From contig NZ_ASWB01000005.1 of NCBI RefSeq assembly GCF_000407445.1, forward strand, positions 1-64,000: DNA of 64,000 bases, in the 5' to 3' direction. The stretch's first letter is position 1. Each line of letters opens with the position of its first letter. This document shows, piece after piece, positions 1 to 9,955 of the stretch. The stretch comes from Enterococcus moraviensis ATCC BAA-383. Its GTDB lineage: Bacteria; Bacillota; Bacilli; Lactobacillales; Enterococcaceae. The notes beneath the pieces are model-generated. The model was given only the letters and a program-made list of their open reading frames with translations. It ran no database searches and was not told where the DNA came from. Both the position numbers and the translations under genes were made by a program.

Positions 1-12
1 AAGTGTTGTCTT

Positions 13-85
13 GGAGGTTTAGCTCAGCTGGGAGAGCACCTGCCTTACAAGCAGGGGGTCGGCGGTTCGATCCCGTCAACCTCCA
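13..85 (+). tRNA. tRNA-Val(UAC)
   Basis: A 73-nt cloverleaf with a 7-bp acceptor stem and anticodon loop CTTACAA (anticodon TAC). CCA is not encoded. It is the first gene in the window. The order Val, Lys, Leu, Thr, Gly, Leu, Arg, Pro, Ala, Met, Ile2, Ser, fMet matches the rRNA-linked arrays of Bacilli, so a 5S gene probably lies just outside the left edge (inference). Confidence 0.97.
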
Positions 86-91
86 TTTTTT

Positions 92-164
92 GAGCCGTTA
101 GCTCAGTTGGTAGAGCATCTGACTTTTAATCAGAGGGTCGCAGGTTCGAGCCCTGCACGGCTCA
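92..164 (+). tRNA. tRNA-Lys(UUU)
   Basis: A 73-nt cloverleaf with anticodon loop CTTTTAA (anticodon TTT) and discriminator A. CCA is not encoded. It is a likely substrate of the MnmL/MnmM wobble-modification pair at 33151-34682. Confidence 0.97.
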
Positions 165-176
165 TAGAAATATTTT

Positions 177-258
177 GCGGGTGTGGCGGAATTGGCAGAC
201 GCACTAGATTTAGGATCTAGCGCCTTACGGCGTGGGGGTTCAAGTCCCTTCACCCGCA
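177..258 (+). tRNA. tRNA-Leu(UAG)
   Basis: An 82-nt class II tRNA with a long variable arm and anticodon loop TTTAGGA (anticodon TAG). CCA is not encoded. Confidence 0.97.
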
Positions 259-289
259 TTTTTAGTCTCGTTTAATACTTGGCGATTAC

Positions 290-362
290 GCCGGCTTAGC
301 TCAGTTGGTAGAGCATCTGATTTGTAATCAGAGGGTCGAGGGTTCAAATCCTTTAGCCGGCA
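290..362 (+). tRNA. tRNA-Thr(UGU)
   Basis: A 73-nt cloverleaf with anticodon loop TTTGTAA (anticodon TGT). CCA is not encoded. The bases just upstream (about 273-286) resemble the start of the dispersed repeat described under findings. Confidence 0.97.
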
Positions 363-370
363 TCCAAATT

Positions 371-442
371 GCGGAAATAGCTCAGTGGTAGAGCACCACC
401 TTGCCAAGGTGGGGGTCGCGGGTTCGAACCCCGTTTTCCGCT
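371..442 (+). tRNA. tRNA-Gly(GCC)
   Basis: A 72-nt cloverleaf with anticodon loop TTGCCAA (anticodon GCC) and discriminator T. CCA is not encoded. Confidence 0.97.
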
Positions 443-452
443 TAGCTTGTTC

Positions 453-538
453 GCCGGGGTGGCGGAACTGGCAGACGCACAGGACTTAAAATCCTGCGGT
501 GAGTGATCACCGTACCGGTTCGATTCCGGTCCTCGGCA
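453..538 (+). tRNA. tRNA-Leu(UAA)
   Basis: An 86-nt class II tRNA with a long variable arm and anticodon loop CTTAAAA (anticodon TAA). CCA is not encoded. Confidence 0.97.
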
Positions 539-565
539 TTGCATTGATACAGATGTATACATGTA

Positions 566-639
566 GCACCCATAGCTCAACTGGATAGAGTGCTTGACTA
601 CGAATCAAGAGGTTAGGGGTTCGACTCCCTTTGGGTGCA
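566..639 (+). tRNA. tRNA-Arg(ACG)
   Basis: A 74-nt cloverleaf with anticodon loop CTACGAA (anticodon ACG, expected to be read as ICG after A-to-I editing). CCA is not encoded. Confidence 0.97.
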
Positions 640-648
640 TTATAGCTA

Positions 649-722
649 CGGGAAGTAGCTCAGCTTGGTAGAGCACTTGGTTTGGGACCAAGGGGTCGCA
701 GGTTCGAATCCTGTCTTCCCGA
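649..722 (+). tRNA. tRNA-Pro(UGG)
   Basis: A 74-nt cloverleaf with anticodon loop TTTGGGA (anticodon TGG). CCA is not encoded. Confidence 0.97.
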
Positions 723-732
723 TTCATTTTGT

Positions 733-805
733 GGGGCCTTAGCTCAGATGGGAGAGCGCCTGCTTTGCACGCAGGAGGTCAGCGGTTCGATCCCGCTAGG
801 CTCCA
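733..805 (+). tRNA. tRNA-Ala(UGC)
   Basis: A 73-nt cloverleaf with anticodon loop TTTGCAC (anticodon TGC). CCA is not encoded. Confidence 0.97.
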
Positions 806-824
806 TTAGTACTTTTATTATTTT

Positions 825-898
825 CGCGGTGTAGCTCAGCTGGCTAGAGCGTCCGGTTCATACCCGGGAGGTCGGGGGTTCGATCCCCTTCGCCGCGA
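825..898 (+). tRNA. tRNA-Met(CAU), elongator
   Basis: A 74-nt cloverleaf with anticodon CAT. Its body resembles the elongator Met tRNA of Bacilli, and it sits directly before the Ile2-type tRNA as in Bacillus arrays. It lacks the initiator-type acceptor mismatch. CCA is not encoded. Confidence 0.9.
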
Positions 899-916
899 TT
901 CCTTTTTAAGAGCCAA

Positions 917-990
917 GGACCTTTAGCTCAGTTGGTTAGAGCAGACGGCTCATAACCGTCCGGTCGTAGGTTCGAGTCCTACAAGGTCCA
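917..990 (+). tRNA. tRNA-Ile2(CAU), lysidine type
   Basis: A 74-nt cloverleaf with anticodon CAT. From memory, the sequence closely resembles the Bacillus tRNA-Ile2 that TilS modifies to read AUA, and its position after the elongator Met tRNA fits. A plain Met assignment cannot be excluded from the anticodon alone. Confidence 0.85.
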
Positions 991-1027
991 TTGTAGTGAC
1001 GATTCATTTAATAGTACTTTTTATTTC

Positions 1028-1117
1028 GGAGGATTACCCAAGTCCGGCTGAAGGGAACGGTCTTGAAAACCGTCAGGCGGGTAAAACCGTGCAAGGGTTC
1101 GAATCCCTTATCCTCCT
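1028..1117 (+). tRNA. tRNA-Ser(UGA), copy 1
   Basis: A 90-nt class II tRNA with anticodon loop CTTGAAA (anticodon TGA) and a long variable arm. It is base-for-base identical to the copy at 1768-1857, and it opens the duplicated part of the array. CCA is not encoded. Confidence 0.97.
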
Positions 1118-1201
1118 TTGCTAAGAATTTCTTAGTACTTGTTGATCAATAGGAATCATCAAGAGTAACACCTTTCTATAGTCCATAAAGACTATAATTA
1201 T

Positions 1202-1275
<74 letters not shown>

Positions 1276-1328
1276 TTGCTTTTAAATAAAAAGCATAAGT
1301 ATCATAAAGTGATGCAATACATTACCTT

Positions 1329-1402
1329 GGTTTGGTAGTTCAGCTGGTTAGAATGCCTGCCTGTCACGCAGGAGGTCGCGGGTTCGAGTCCCGTCCAGAC
1401 CG
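1329..1402 (+). tRNA. tRNA-Asp(GUC), copy 1
   Basis: A 74-nt cloverleaf with anticodon loop CTGTCAC (anticodon GTC) and discriminator G. It is identical to the copy at 2105-2178. Confidence 0.97.
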
Positions 1403-1414
1403 TTTTGAAGTATT

Positions 1415-1485
1415 GCGGGTGTAGTTTAGTGGTAAAACCACAGCCTTCCAAGCTGTTGTCGCGAGTTCGATTCTCGTCACCCGCT
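1415..1485 (+). tRNA. tRNA-Gly(UCC), copy 1
   Basis: A 71-nt cloverleaf with anticodon loop CTTCCAA (anticodon TCC). It is identical to the copy at 2283-2353. Confidence 0.97.
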
Positions 1486-1489
1486 TTAT

Positions 1490-1563
<74 letters not shown>

Positions 1564-1581
1564 TTTTTAAATTATTTTCTT

Positions 1582-1669
1582 GGGGAAGTACTCAAGTGGC
1601 TGAAGAGGCGCCCCTGCTAAGGGTGTAGGTCGGGAAACCGGCGCGAGGGTTCAAATCCCTCCTTCTCCG
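1582..1669 (+). tRNA. tRNA-Ser(GCU)
   Basis: An 88-nt class II tRNA with anticodon loop CTGCTAA (anticodon GCT) and discriminator G. It is found only in the first half of the duplicated array. Confidence 0.97.
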
Positions 1670-1678
1670 TTTCATAGC

Positions 1679-1750
1679 GGCCCGTTGGTCAAGCGGTTAA
1701 GACACCGCCCTTTCACGGCGGTATCACGGGTTCGATTCCCGTACGGGTCA
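1679..1750 (+). tRNA. tRNA-Glu(UUC), copy 1
   Basis: A 72-nt cloverleaf with anticodon loop CTTTCAC (anticodon TTC). It is identical to the copy at 2451-2522 and a likely substrate for xm5s2U34 modification. Confidence 0.97.
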
Positions 1751-1767
1751 TTTTTTTATATTATTTC

Positions 1768-1857
1768 GGAGGATTACCCAAGTCCGGCTGAAGGGAACGG
1801 TCTTGAAAACCGTCAGGCGGGTAAAACCGTGCAAGGGTTCGAATCCCTTATCCTCCT
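1768..1857 (+). tRNA. tRNA-Ser(UGA), copy 2
   Basis: A 90-nt class II tRNA, anticodon TGA, identical to 1028-1117. It starts the second half of the duplicated array. Confidence 0.97.
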
Positions 1858-1980
1858 TTATTGAGAATCACAATGCTTTAGCATTGATGATGATTAGTAC
1901 TTGGCGAATGAAGTGAGAGAGTAACCTTACTAGAAATCACCAAGTTAACACCTTTCTGTAGTCAAAAAGACTATAATTAT

Positions 1981-2054
<74 letters not shown>

Positions 2055-2104
2055 TTGCTTTTAATTAAAAAGCTAAGTATTAAAGTGATGTAACACATTA
2101 CCTT

Positions 2105-2178
2105 GGTTTGGTAGTTCAGCTGGTTAGAATGCCTGCCTGTCACGCAGGAGGTCGCGGGTTCGAGTCCCGTCCAGACCG
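2105..2178 (+). tRNA. tRNA-Asp(GUC), copy 2
   Basis: A 74-nt cloverleaf, anticodon GTC, identical to 1329-1402. The spacer upstream is also similar to that of copy 1, which supports segmental duplication. Confidence 0.97.
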
Positions 2179-2192
2179 TTATAATAATTTTT

Positions 2193-2265
2193 GGCGCAGT
2201 AGCTCAGTTGGTAGAGCAACGGATTGAAGCTCCGTGTGTCGGCAGTTCGATTCTGTCTTGCGCCA
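2193..2265 (+). tRNA. tRNA-Phe(GAA)
   Basis: A 73-nt cloverleaf with anticodon loop TTGAAGC (anticodon GAA). It is present only in the second half, between Asp and Gly. Confidence 0.96.
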
Positions 2266-2282
2266 TTTGAAAGAAGAAACAT

Positions 2283-2353
2283 GCGGGTGTAGTTTAGTGG
2301 TAAAACCACAGCCTTCCAAGCTGTTGTCGCGAGTTCGATTCTCGTCACCCGCT
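2283..2353 (+). tRNA. tRNA-Gly(UCC), copy 2
   Basis: A 71-nt cloverleaf, anticodon TCC, identical to 1415-1485. Confidence 0.97.
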
Positions 2354-2365
2354 TTTTTTCTTGAA

Positions 2366-2439
<74 letters not shown>

Positions 2440-2450
2440 TAATTTTAAAA

Positions 2451-2522
2451 GGCCCGTTGGTCAAGCGGTTAAGACACCGCCCTTTCACGGCGGTATCACG
2501 GGTTCGATTCCCGTACGGGTCA
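2451..2522 (+). tRNA. tRNA-Glu(UUC), copy 2
   Basis: A 72-nt cloverleaf, anticodon TTC, identical to 1679-1750. It is the last gene of the array. Glu also ends the first block, so both blocks run from Ser(UGA) to Glu. Confidence 0.97.
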
Positions 2523-2572
2523 TGTATTGAAACATTTTGCTTGAGCATGATGTTTTTTTATTTTATATTTTT

Positions 2573-2610
2573 ATGAAAACGTTGACATTGTACCTGTAAT
2601 AAGGTATTCT
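2573..2610 (+). promoter_or_regulatory. Promoter with overlapping cre site for the beta-glucoside module
   Basis: The -35 box TTGACA (2582-2587) and -10 box TATTCT (2605-2610) are 17 bp apart. Bases 2573-2587 fit the CcpA cre consensus WTGNAANCGNWNNCW at every fixed position and cover the -35 box. This predicts catabolite repression of licT and the genes behind it (inference from the known consensus). Confidence 0.75.
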
Positions 2611-2637
2611 ATGCTTGTACACAACAAGTGAATAACT

Positions 2638-2668
2638 GGATAGTGATTGTTTAAATACAAGCTAAACC
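2638..2668 (+). promoter_or_regulatory. RAT (LicT/BglG antiterminator RNA site) 1
   Basis: A GGATAGTGA...GCTAAACC element fits the ribonucleic antiterminator consensus bound by BglG/LicT CAT domains. Its 3' AACC overlaps the 5' arm of the terminator at 2664-2733, the classical arrangement in which bound antiterminator blocks the terminator. This suggests licT controls its own transcription. Confidence 0.85.
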
Positions 2669-2733
2669 TAATTTTTCCAATGAAGAGGATTATCTTCTTT
2701 TTTGGAAAGGTTGGGTTTTTCTTTTTTACAATT
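2664..2733 (+). terminator. Intrinsic terminator controlled by RAT 1
   Basis: Arms with AACC and TTTTCCAA pair with TTGGAAA and GGTT near 2700-2728, followed by a T-run. It is mutually exclusive with the RAT because both use the AACC segment. Confidence 0.75.
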
Positions 2734-2765
2734 AAGGAGTTAAACGTGAAGAAGGGAGCGAAAAG

Positions 2766-3605
2766 ATGATTATTCAAAAAATTTTGAATAATAATGTTGT
2801 GATTACGTTGGATGCAAATAGGCAAGAACAAATAGTGATGGGACGTGGTATAGCTTTTAAAAGAAAAACAGGTGACATTATTTTAGAAGAACAGATTGAT
2901 CAAGTATTTCGGTTAGCGAACCAGGACACATCTTTGAAATTTCAAGAACTGCTTGGGGAAATGCCTTTGGAAGTAATGCAGCTATCAGATGAAATCATCA
3001 AATATGCGAAAACTAAGCTTGGTAGAAAGTTAAATGATATGATTTTTATTTCATTAACAGATCATCTACACACAGCTTTAGAGCGAATCAAACAAGGGAT
3101 AGAGGTAAAAAACTTTCTTTTGTGGGATATCAAACGCTTTTTTTCAGATGAATATTTTATTGGGAATAAGGCTCTGGAAATGGTTAAGGATAAATTTGAT
3201 ATTCAATTGCCAGAAGATGAGGCAGGATTTATTGCATTACACCTAGTCAATGCTGAAATGGATGAAGAAGTGGGAAACATTTATGAATTGACCAAAATAA
3301 TGCAAGAAATTACAAATATTGTTAAGTATCATTTCAAAATTACTTTTAATGAAGACTCTGTCTATTTTTATCGTTTTAGTACTCATTTAAAATTTTTTGC
3401 ATATCGTTTATTAAATCATAAAGAATTTCGTGATGAAGATGATGGAGAATTATATGAAATGATCAAGAAGAAGTACTGTAATGCTTATAATTGTGTGAAT
3501 AAAATTGCGTGTTTTTTAGCGGATAGTTATGATTACACCGTCTCTAAAGAAGAGAAGATGTATTTGATCATCCATATTGCACGAGTAGTACAAACCAATT
3601 GTTAA
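2766..3605 (+). CDS. licT: BglG/LicT-family transcription antiterminator
   Basis: A 279-aa RNA-binding antiterminator for beta-glucoside genes. Residues 1-55 form the CAT RNA-binding domain (it begins with the typical MIIQKILNNNVV and carries the GRGIAF motif). Two PTS regulation domains follow, at about 65-170 and 175-275, with conserved His residues such as those in DHLH and IIHIARV that are phosphorylated by the PTS in this family. The start has SD AAGGGAG. A RAT-terminator lies upstream and a second RAT lies before the permease, so the protein should activate both itself and bglP when beta-glucosides are transported and it is dephosphorylated by EIIB. The assignment is secure; the exact sugar is not. 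Confidence 0.93.
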   Translation: MIIQKILNNNVVITLDANRQEQIVMGRGIAFKRKTGDIILEEQIDQVFRLANQDTSLKFQELLGEMPLEVMQLSDEIIKYAKTKLGRKLNDMIFISLTDHLHTALERIKQGIEVKNFLLWDIKRFFSDEYFIGNKALEMVKDKFDIQLPEDEAGFIALHLVNAEMDEEVGNIYELTKIMQEITNIVKYHFKITFNEDSVYFYRFSTHLKFFAYRLLNHKEFRDEDDGELYEMIKKKYCNAYNCVNKIACFLADSYDYTVSKEEKMYLIIHIARVVQTNC

Positions 3606-3686
3606 TATACTTATTAAGTTTTAATAGATGTTTAAAATAAAATGAAGGATGACTAAAAGAACAATATTGAAAAAAAGAGACCCTTT

Positions 3687-3713
3687 GGATAGTGACATTA
3701 AGTTGGCTAAACC
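3687..3713 (+). promoter_or_regulatory. RAT 2, in the bglP leader
   Basis: GGATAGTGA...GGCTAAACC matches RAT 1 and the family consensus. Unlike RAT 1 it is not followed by a hairpin with a T-run. Instead bases 3712-3719 can pair with 3746-3753, which contain the ribosome binding site (see findings). Confidence 0.75.
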
Positions 3714-3743
3714 TTCAAATGTAATGTAAGTAAAAAAAACTAA

Positions 3744-5663
<1,920 letters not shown>

Positions 5664-5679
5664 AAATAAAAGAAAAGAA

Positions 5680-5718
5680 CGGACATACAGTAAAAAGATA
5701 GTTTTGCTGTATGTCTGT
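5680..5718 (+). other. Hairpin between bglP and the GH1 gene
   Basis: Arms GGACATACAG and CTGTATGTCTG, with additional AAAA/TTTT pairing, form a stable hairpin in the 74-bp gap. There is no T-run, so it looks like an mRNA-stability or processing element rather than a terminator. Confidence 0.5.
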
Positions 5719-5722
5719 ATAA

Positions 5723-7171
<1,449 letters not shown>

Positions 7172-7191
7172 ATAAAATAGGAGGAGAGAAA

Positions 7192-8010
7192 ATGAAAAAA
7201 AGTGTAAAACTATTAGGGGTTTTAATGTTAGGCTTATTAGCAGTAGCAGGATGTGGGAATGGTAGTGCAAAAAAAGAGGATTCCTCCACTGCTAAAAAAG
7301 CACCAGAAGAATTAACGTTGTATATTGTCCGTCATGGTAAAACAATGCTAAACACAACAGATCGCGTTCAAGGATGGTCAGATGCAGTTTTAACAGAAGC
7401 TGGTGAAGAAGTAGTAACAGCTGCCGGCATTGGTTTAAAAGATATCGATTTTCAAAATGCCTATAGTAGCGACAGTGGCCGTGCAATTCAAACCGCAAAC
7501 CTAATTATAAAAGAAAATAAAAAATCAGCCGATTTGAAAGTCATTACAGACGAGCGTTTACGAGAATTTAATTTTGGTACGTATGAAGGTGATTTGAATC
7601 ATACAATGTGGCAAGATATCGCAGATGACCAAGGTATAACATTGGAAGAATTTTTAAAAAATATGACGCCAGAATCATTTGCTAATAGTGTTGCTAAATT
7701 AGATGCAAAAAATGTAGAAGAGGTTAAGCTAAACTGGCCAGCAGAAGATTATGAAACAATCACGACTCGTTTGAAAGCTGGAATCGATGATATCGTCGAA
7801 AAAGAAATGAAGAATGAAGGCTCGGGTAATGTTTTGATTGCTTCACACGGACTAAGTATTTCTGCAATGCTTGATACCTTGTTCGATGATTTTAAAATCC
7901 CCGAAGGTGGTTTAAAAAATGCGAGTGTTTGTACGGTGAAGTATAAAGATGGAAAATTCACACTAGATAAAGTGAATGATTTAAGCTATGTGGAAGCAGG
8001 ACAAAAATAA
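7192..8010 (+). CDS. Histidine-phosphatase (phosphoglycerate-mutase-like) lipoprotein
   Basis: A 272-aa exported lipoprotein. The signal peptide ends in a lipobox at Cys21 (AVAGC). After a Lys/Ser linker the histidine-phosphatase core starts with the RHG motif at 47-49 (IVRHGKT), and the second catalytic His is in IASHGLSI. It is 20 bp behind the GH1 gene with SD GGAGGAG, so it is probably the last gene of the beta-glucoside operon. A lipid-anchored phosphatase outside the membrane may remove phosphate from sugars or other esters; the substrate is not known. Confidence 0.85.
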   Translation: MKKSVKLLGVLMLGLLAVAGCGNGSAKKEDSSTAKKAPEELTLYIVRHGKTMLNTTDRVQGWSDAVLTEAGEEVVTAAGIGLKDIDFQNAYSSDSGRAIQTANLIIKENKKSADLKVITDERLREFNFGTYEGDLNHTMWQDIADDQGITLEEFLKNMTPESFANSVAKLDAKNVEEVKLNWPAEDYETITTRLKAGIDDIVEKEMKNEGSGNVLIASHGLSISAMLDTLFDDFKIPEGGLKNASVCTVKYKDGKFTLDKVNDLSYVEAGQK

Positions 8011-8069
8011 TAGTGAAAAGCTTAATTGAAAAGCAGTAAAATATCAATCTGTTTCAATCATGCTCGCAT

Positions 8070-8105
8070 AAAATTCGATCAAAGAAACATTTTTGATCGA
8101 ATTTT
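8070..8105. terminator. Perfect 14-bp inverted repeat, probable bidirectional terminator
   Basis: Arms AAAATTCGATCAAA (8070-8083) and their exact complement (8092-8105) flank an 8-base loop, with A- and T-runs at the ends. It closes the beta-glucoside operon. A perfect -10 box TATAAT follows at about 8110, so the repeat could also act as an operator for the next gene. Confidence 0.6.
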
Positions 8106-8146
8106 GTGTATAATGAGAACAAAAAGAAAGAAAAGGGATGTTGATT

Positions 8147-8908
8147 ATGGTGACGATTACAAATTTTCGTGATATCGGTGGTATTAAGAATAAAGAAGGG
8201 AAACAGATTAAACAAAATCTCTTTTTAAGATCAGGGGAACTATCAAGTCTTGCAAAAGAGGATGAACAACGTTTAGAAACAACTTATCGTTTAGGAAAGA
8301 TCATCGATTTGAGAAGTGAAGCTGAAGTTAAGGAAAGACCAGATATGTCTGTTCCAAAAGCGGAATACATCCACATTGATATTTTAGAAGATATTCAAGA
8401 CGAAGGCGCATCAATTGAAGACTTCGTTAAGATTGGATCTCCAGAAAAATCAGCGGCTTATATGGAAAAGCTATACGCAGATATTGCATTAAATAAGACA
8501 TCACAAAAAGGGTATAATAAATTTTTTGAAGAAATTTTGGCTTTACCTCAACAAGAAAGTATCTTATTTCACTGTTTTGCTGGAAAAGATCGTACAGGTA
8601 TTGCAGCATTGTTAATATTAGAAACGCTAGAGGTGCCAAGAGAGGCTATTTATACAGACTATTTATTGACAAATAACCTGAGAAAAAAAGAAAATGCACA
8701 AATTTTAGAGCAAGCTAAAAAGGCTCACCTTGAGCCAGCAAACTTAGATGCATTACATGTTGCATTGAACGTAGACAGCAGTTACCTAGATAATTTTTAT
8801 CAAACTGTGGAAAAACAATATGGAGATGTCTCTACTTATTTGACACAAGCAATCGGAATGGATAAAGCAACAAAAGAAGCATTTAATCATCGCTTTCTTT
8901 TGAACTAA
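8147..8908 (+). CDS. Tyrosine-protein phosphatase (Y_phosphatase3 family)
   Basis: A 253-aa cytoplasmic phosphatase of the family found in lactobacilli and listeriae (dual tyrosine/lipid phosphatases). The P-loop HCFAGKDRTG holds the catalytic Cys and Arg (CX5R), and the N-terminal NFRDIGG motif is typical. The ATG at 8147 is chosen because the AAAAGGG SD ends 9 bases before it; the ATG at 8138 would overlap the SD. It is followed after 28 bp by the deaminase gene. Substrate not predictable here. Confidence 0.85.
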   Translation: MVTITNFRDIGGIKNKEGKQIKQNLFLRSGELSSLAKEDEQRLETTYRLGKIIDLRSEAEVKERPDMSVPKAEYIHIDILEDIQDEGASIEDFVKIGSPEKSAAYMEKLYADIALNKTSQKGYNKFFEEILALPQQESILFHCFAGKDRTGIAALLILETLEVPREAIYTDYLLTNNLRKKENAQILEQAKKAHLEPANLDALHVALNVDSSYLDNFYQTVEKQYGDVSTYLTQAIGMDKATKEAFNHRFLLN

Positions 8909-8936
8909 AAAGCTATAGAAAGAATAGGAATCATCT

Positions 8937-9419
8937 ATGAATAAAAATCAACATATTGAATTATTGACACGCTGCATCGAAATCTCTCAACAGGCACGTG
9001 AAAATGGGAATACTCCTTTTGGAGCCTTGCTAGCTGATAAAGAGGGGAATATTCTTTTAGAGCAAGAAAATATTGAGATTACAGAGAAAATTTGTACAGG
9101 GCATGCTGAGACAACTTTAGCAGCAAGAGCATCACAAAAATATAGCAAAGAATTTTTATGGGACTGTTTATTATATACCACGGCTGAACCTTGTGCGATG
9201 TGTACTGGAGCAATTTACTGGGGAAATATTGGAACGATCGTATATGCTATGACAGAGAAACGTTTGTTGGAGTTAACCGGCGATAACGAACAAAACCCAA
9301 CCTTTGATTTGCCTACAAAAGAGATAATAAGACATGGTCAAAAAGATATTCAAATAATCGGCCCATTTCCAGAAGTTGAACAAGAAGCGGCTGAGGTTCA
9401 CCAAAATTATTGGCATTAA
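8937..9419 (+). CDS. Nucleoside/nucleobase deaminase (CDA-like, guanine deaminase type)
   Basis: A 160-aa zinc-dependent deaminase. The HAE motif (GHAETTLA) supplies one Zn ligand and the proton shuttle, and PCAMC supplies two Cys ligands. The N-terminal GNTPFGALL motif and the overall length agree with guanine deaminase and other small deaminases of this superfamily. It is not the TadA tRNA editor judged by the C-terminal part (inference). It is probably cotranscribed with the upstream phosphatase. Confidence 0.82.
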   Translation: MNKNQHIELLTRCIEISQQARENGNTPFGALLADKEGNILLEQENIEITEKICTGHAETTLAARASQKYSKEFLWDCLLYTTAEPCAMCTGAIYWGNIGTIVYAMTEKRLLELTGDNEQNPTFDLPTKEIIRHGQKDIQIIGPFPEVEQEAAEVHQNYWH

Positions 9420-9439
9420 GCTTTGCTAAATAAGGTTTA

Positions 9440-9480
9440 AAGATATGGGGAAAACGAATGAACGTTTTCCCCATATCTTC
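9440..9480. terminator. Hairpin terminator after the deaminase gene
   Basis: A 17-bp perfect stem (arms AAGATATGGGGAAAACG and complement, 6-base loop). The T-run is poor, but the stem is long and lies directly after the stop codon. Confidence 0.55.
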
Positions 9481-9615
9481 GTCTATTAAAGTATAATGAA
9501 TTCTTGAAATGTAAATTAAAATGTCAGAATTTTCTAAAATGTTATTGACTTCTCTATGCGTTAAGGCAATAATAGATAAAATCACTTAAAAATGAATGGG
9601 AGTTGTTATGAAAAA

Positions 9616-9933
9616 ATGATTATTAAACCATCACTGCCACAAGAAATGACGATTTTTTTTGATGCAGAAAATCAACCAAACGAAAATGTTCAGATGGGCG
9701 TCGTTATCTTACAGCCTGGAGAAAAAAGACCTTTAGAAGGATTTGCTAGGCATGACCAAGATGAATATTCTTATGTTGTTTCTGGTGAAGCACATACGAT
9801 CTTAGAAGACGGACAAGATTTAGTCGGAAAACCAGGAGATGCTCAGCTGATAGAAGCAGGCGAAGGCCATATCAACTATAATGATGGAAAAGAAGCTGCC
9901 GTTGTCGTTTGGATGCTAGTTGAACGCGTATAA
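9616..9933 (+). CDS. Cupin-domain protein
   Basis: A small single-domain cupin of about 105 aa, with the conserved beta-barrel pattern PGEKRPLEGFARHDQDEYSY and a second block GKPGDAQLIEAGEGHINY. Metal-ligand His residues appear in both blocks. Start uncertain: ATG 9616 follows a GGGAG 13 bases upstream, while ATG 9592 adds eight residues but has no SD. It lies 22 bp before the OppA-like lipoprotein gene and may share its transcript. Substrate unknown. Confidence 0.75.
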   Translation: MIIKPSLPQEMTIFFDAENQPNENVQMGVVILQPGEKRPLEGFARHDQDEYSYVVSGEAHTILEDGQDLVGKPGDAQLIEAGEGHINYNDGKEAAVVVWMLVERV

Positions 9934-9955
9934 CATAAACATGAGGGAGAATTAT

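Noticed and set aside
1-12. End of a 5S rRNA gene at the left edge.
   Set aside because: Twelve bases are too few to identify; linkage to an rRNA operon is only inferred from tRNA order.
2571-2831. 86-codon minus-strand frame over the licT leader.
   Set aside because: The region is explained by a cre site, promoter, RAT, terminator and the licT start.
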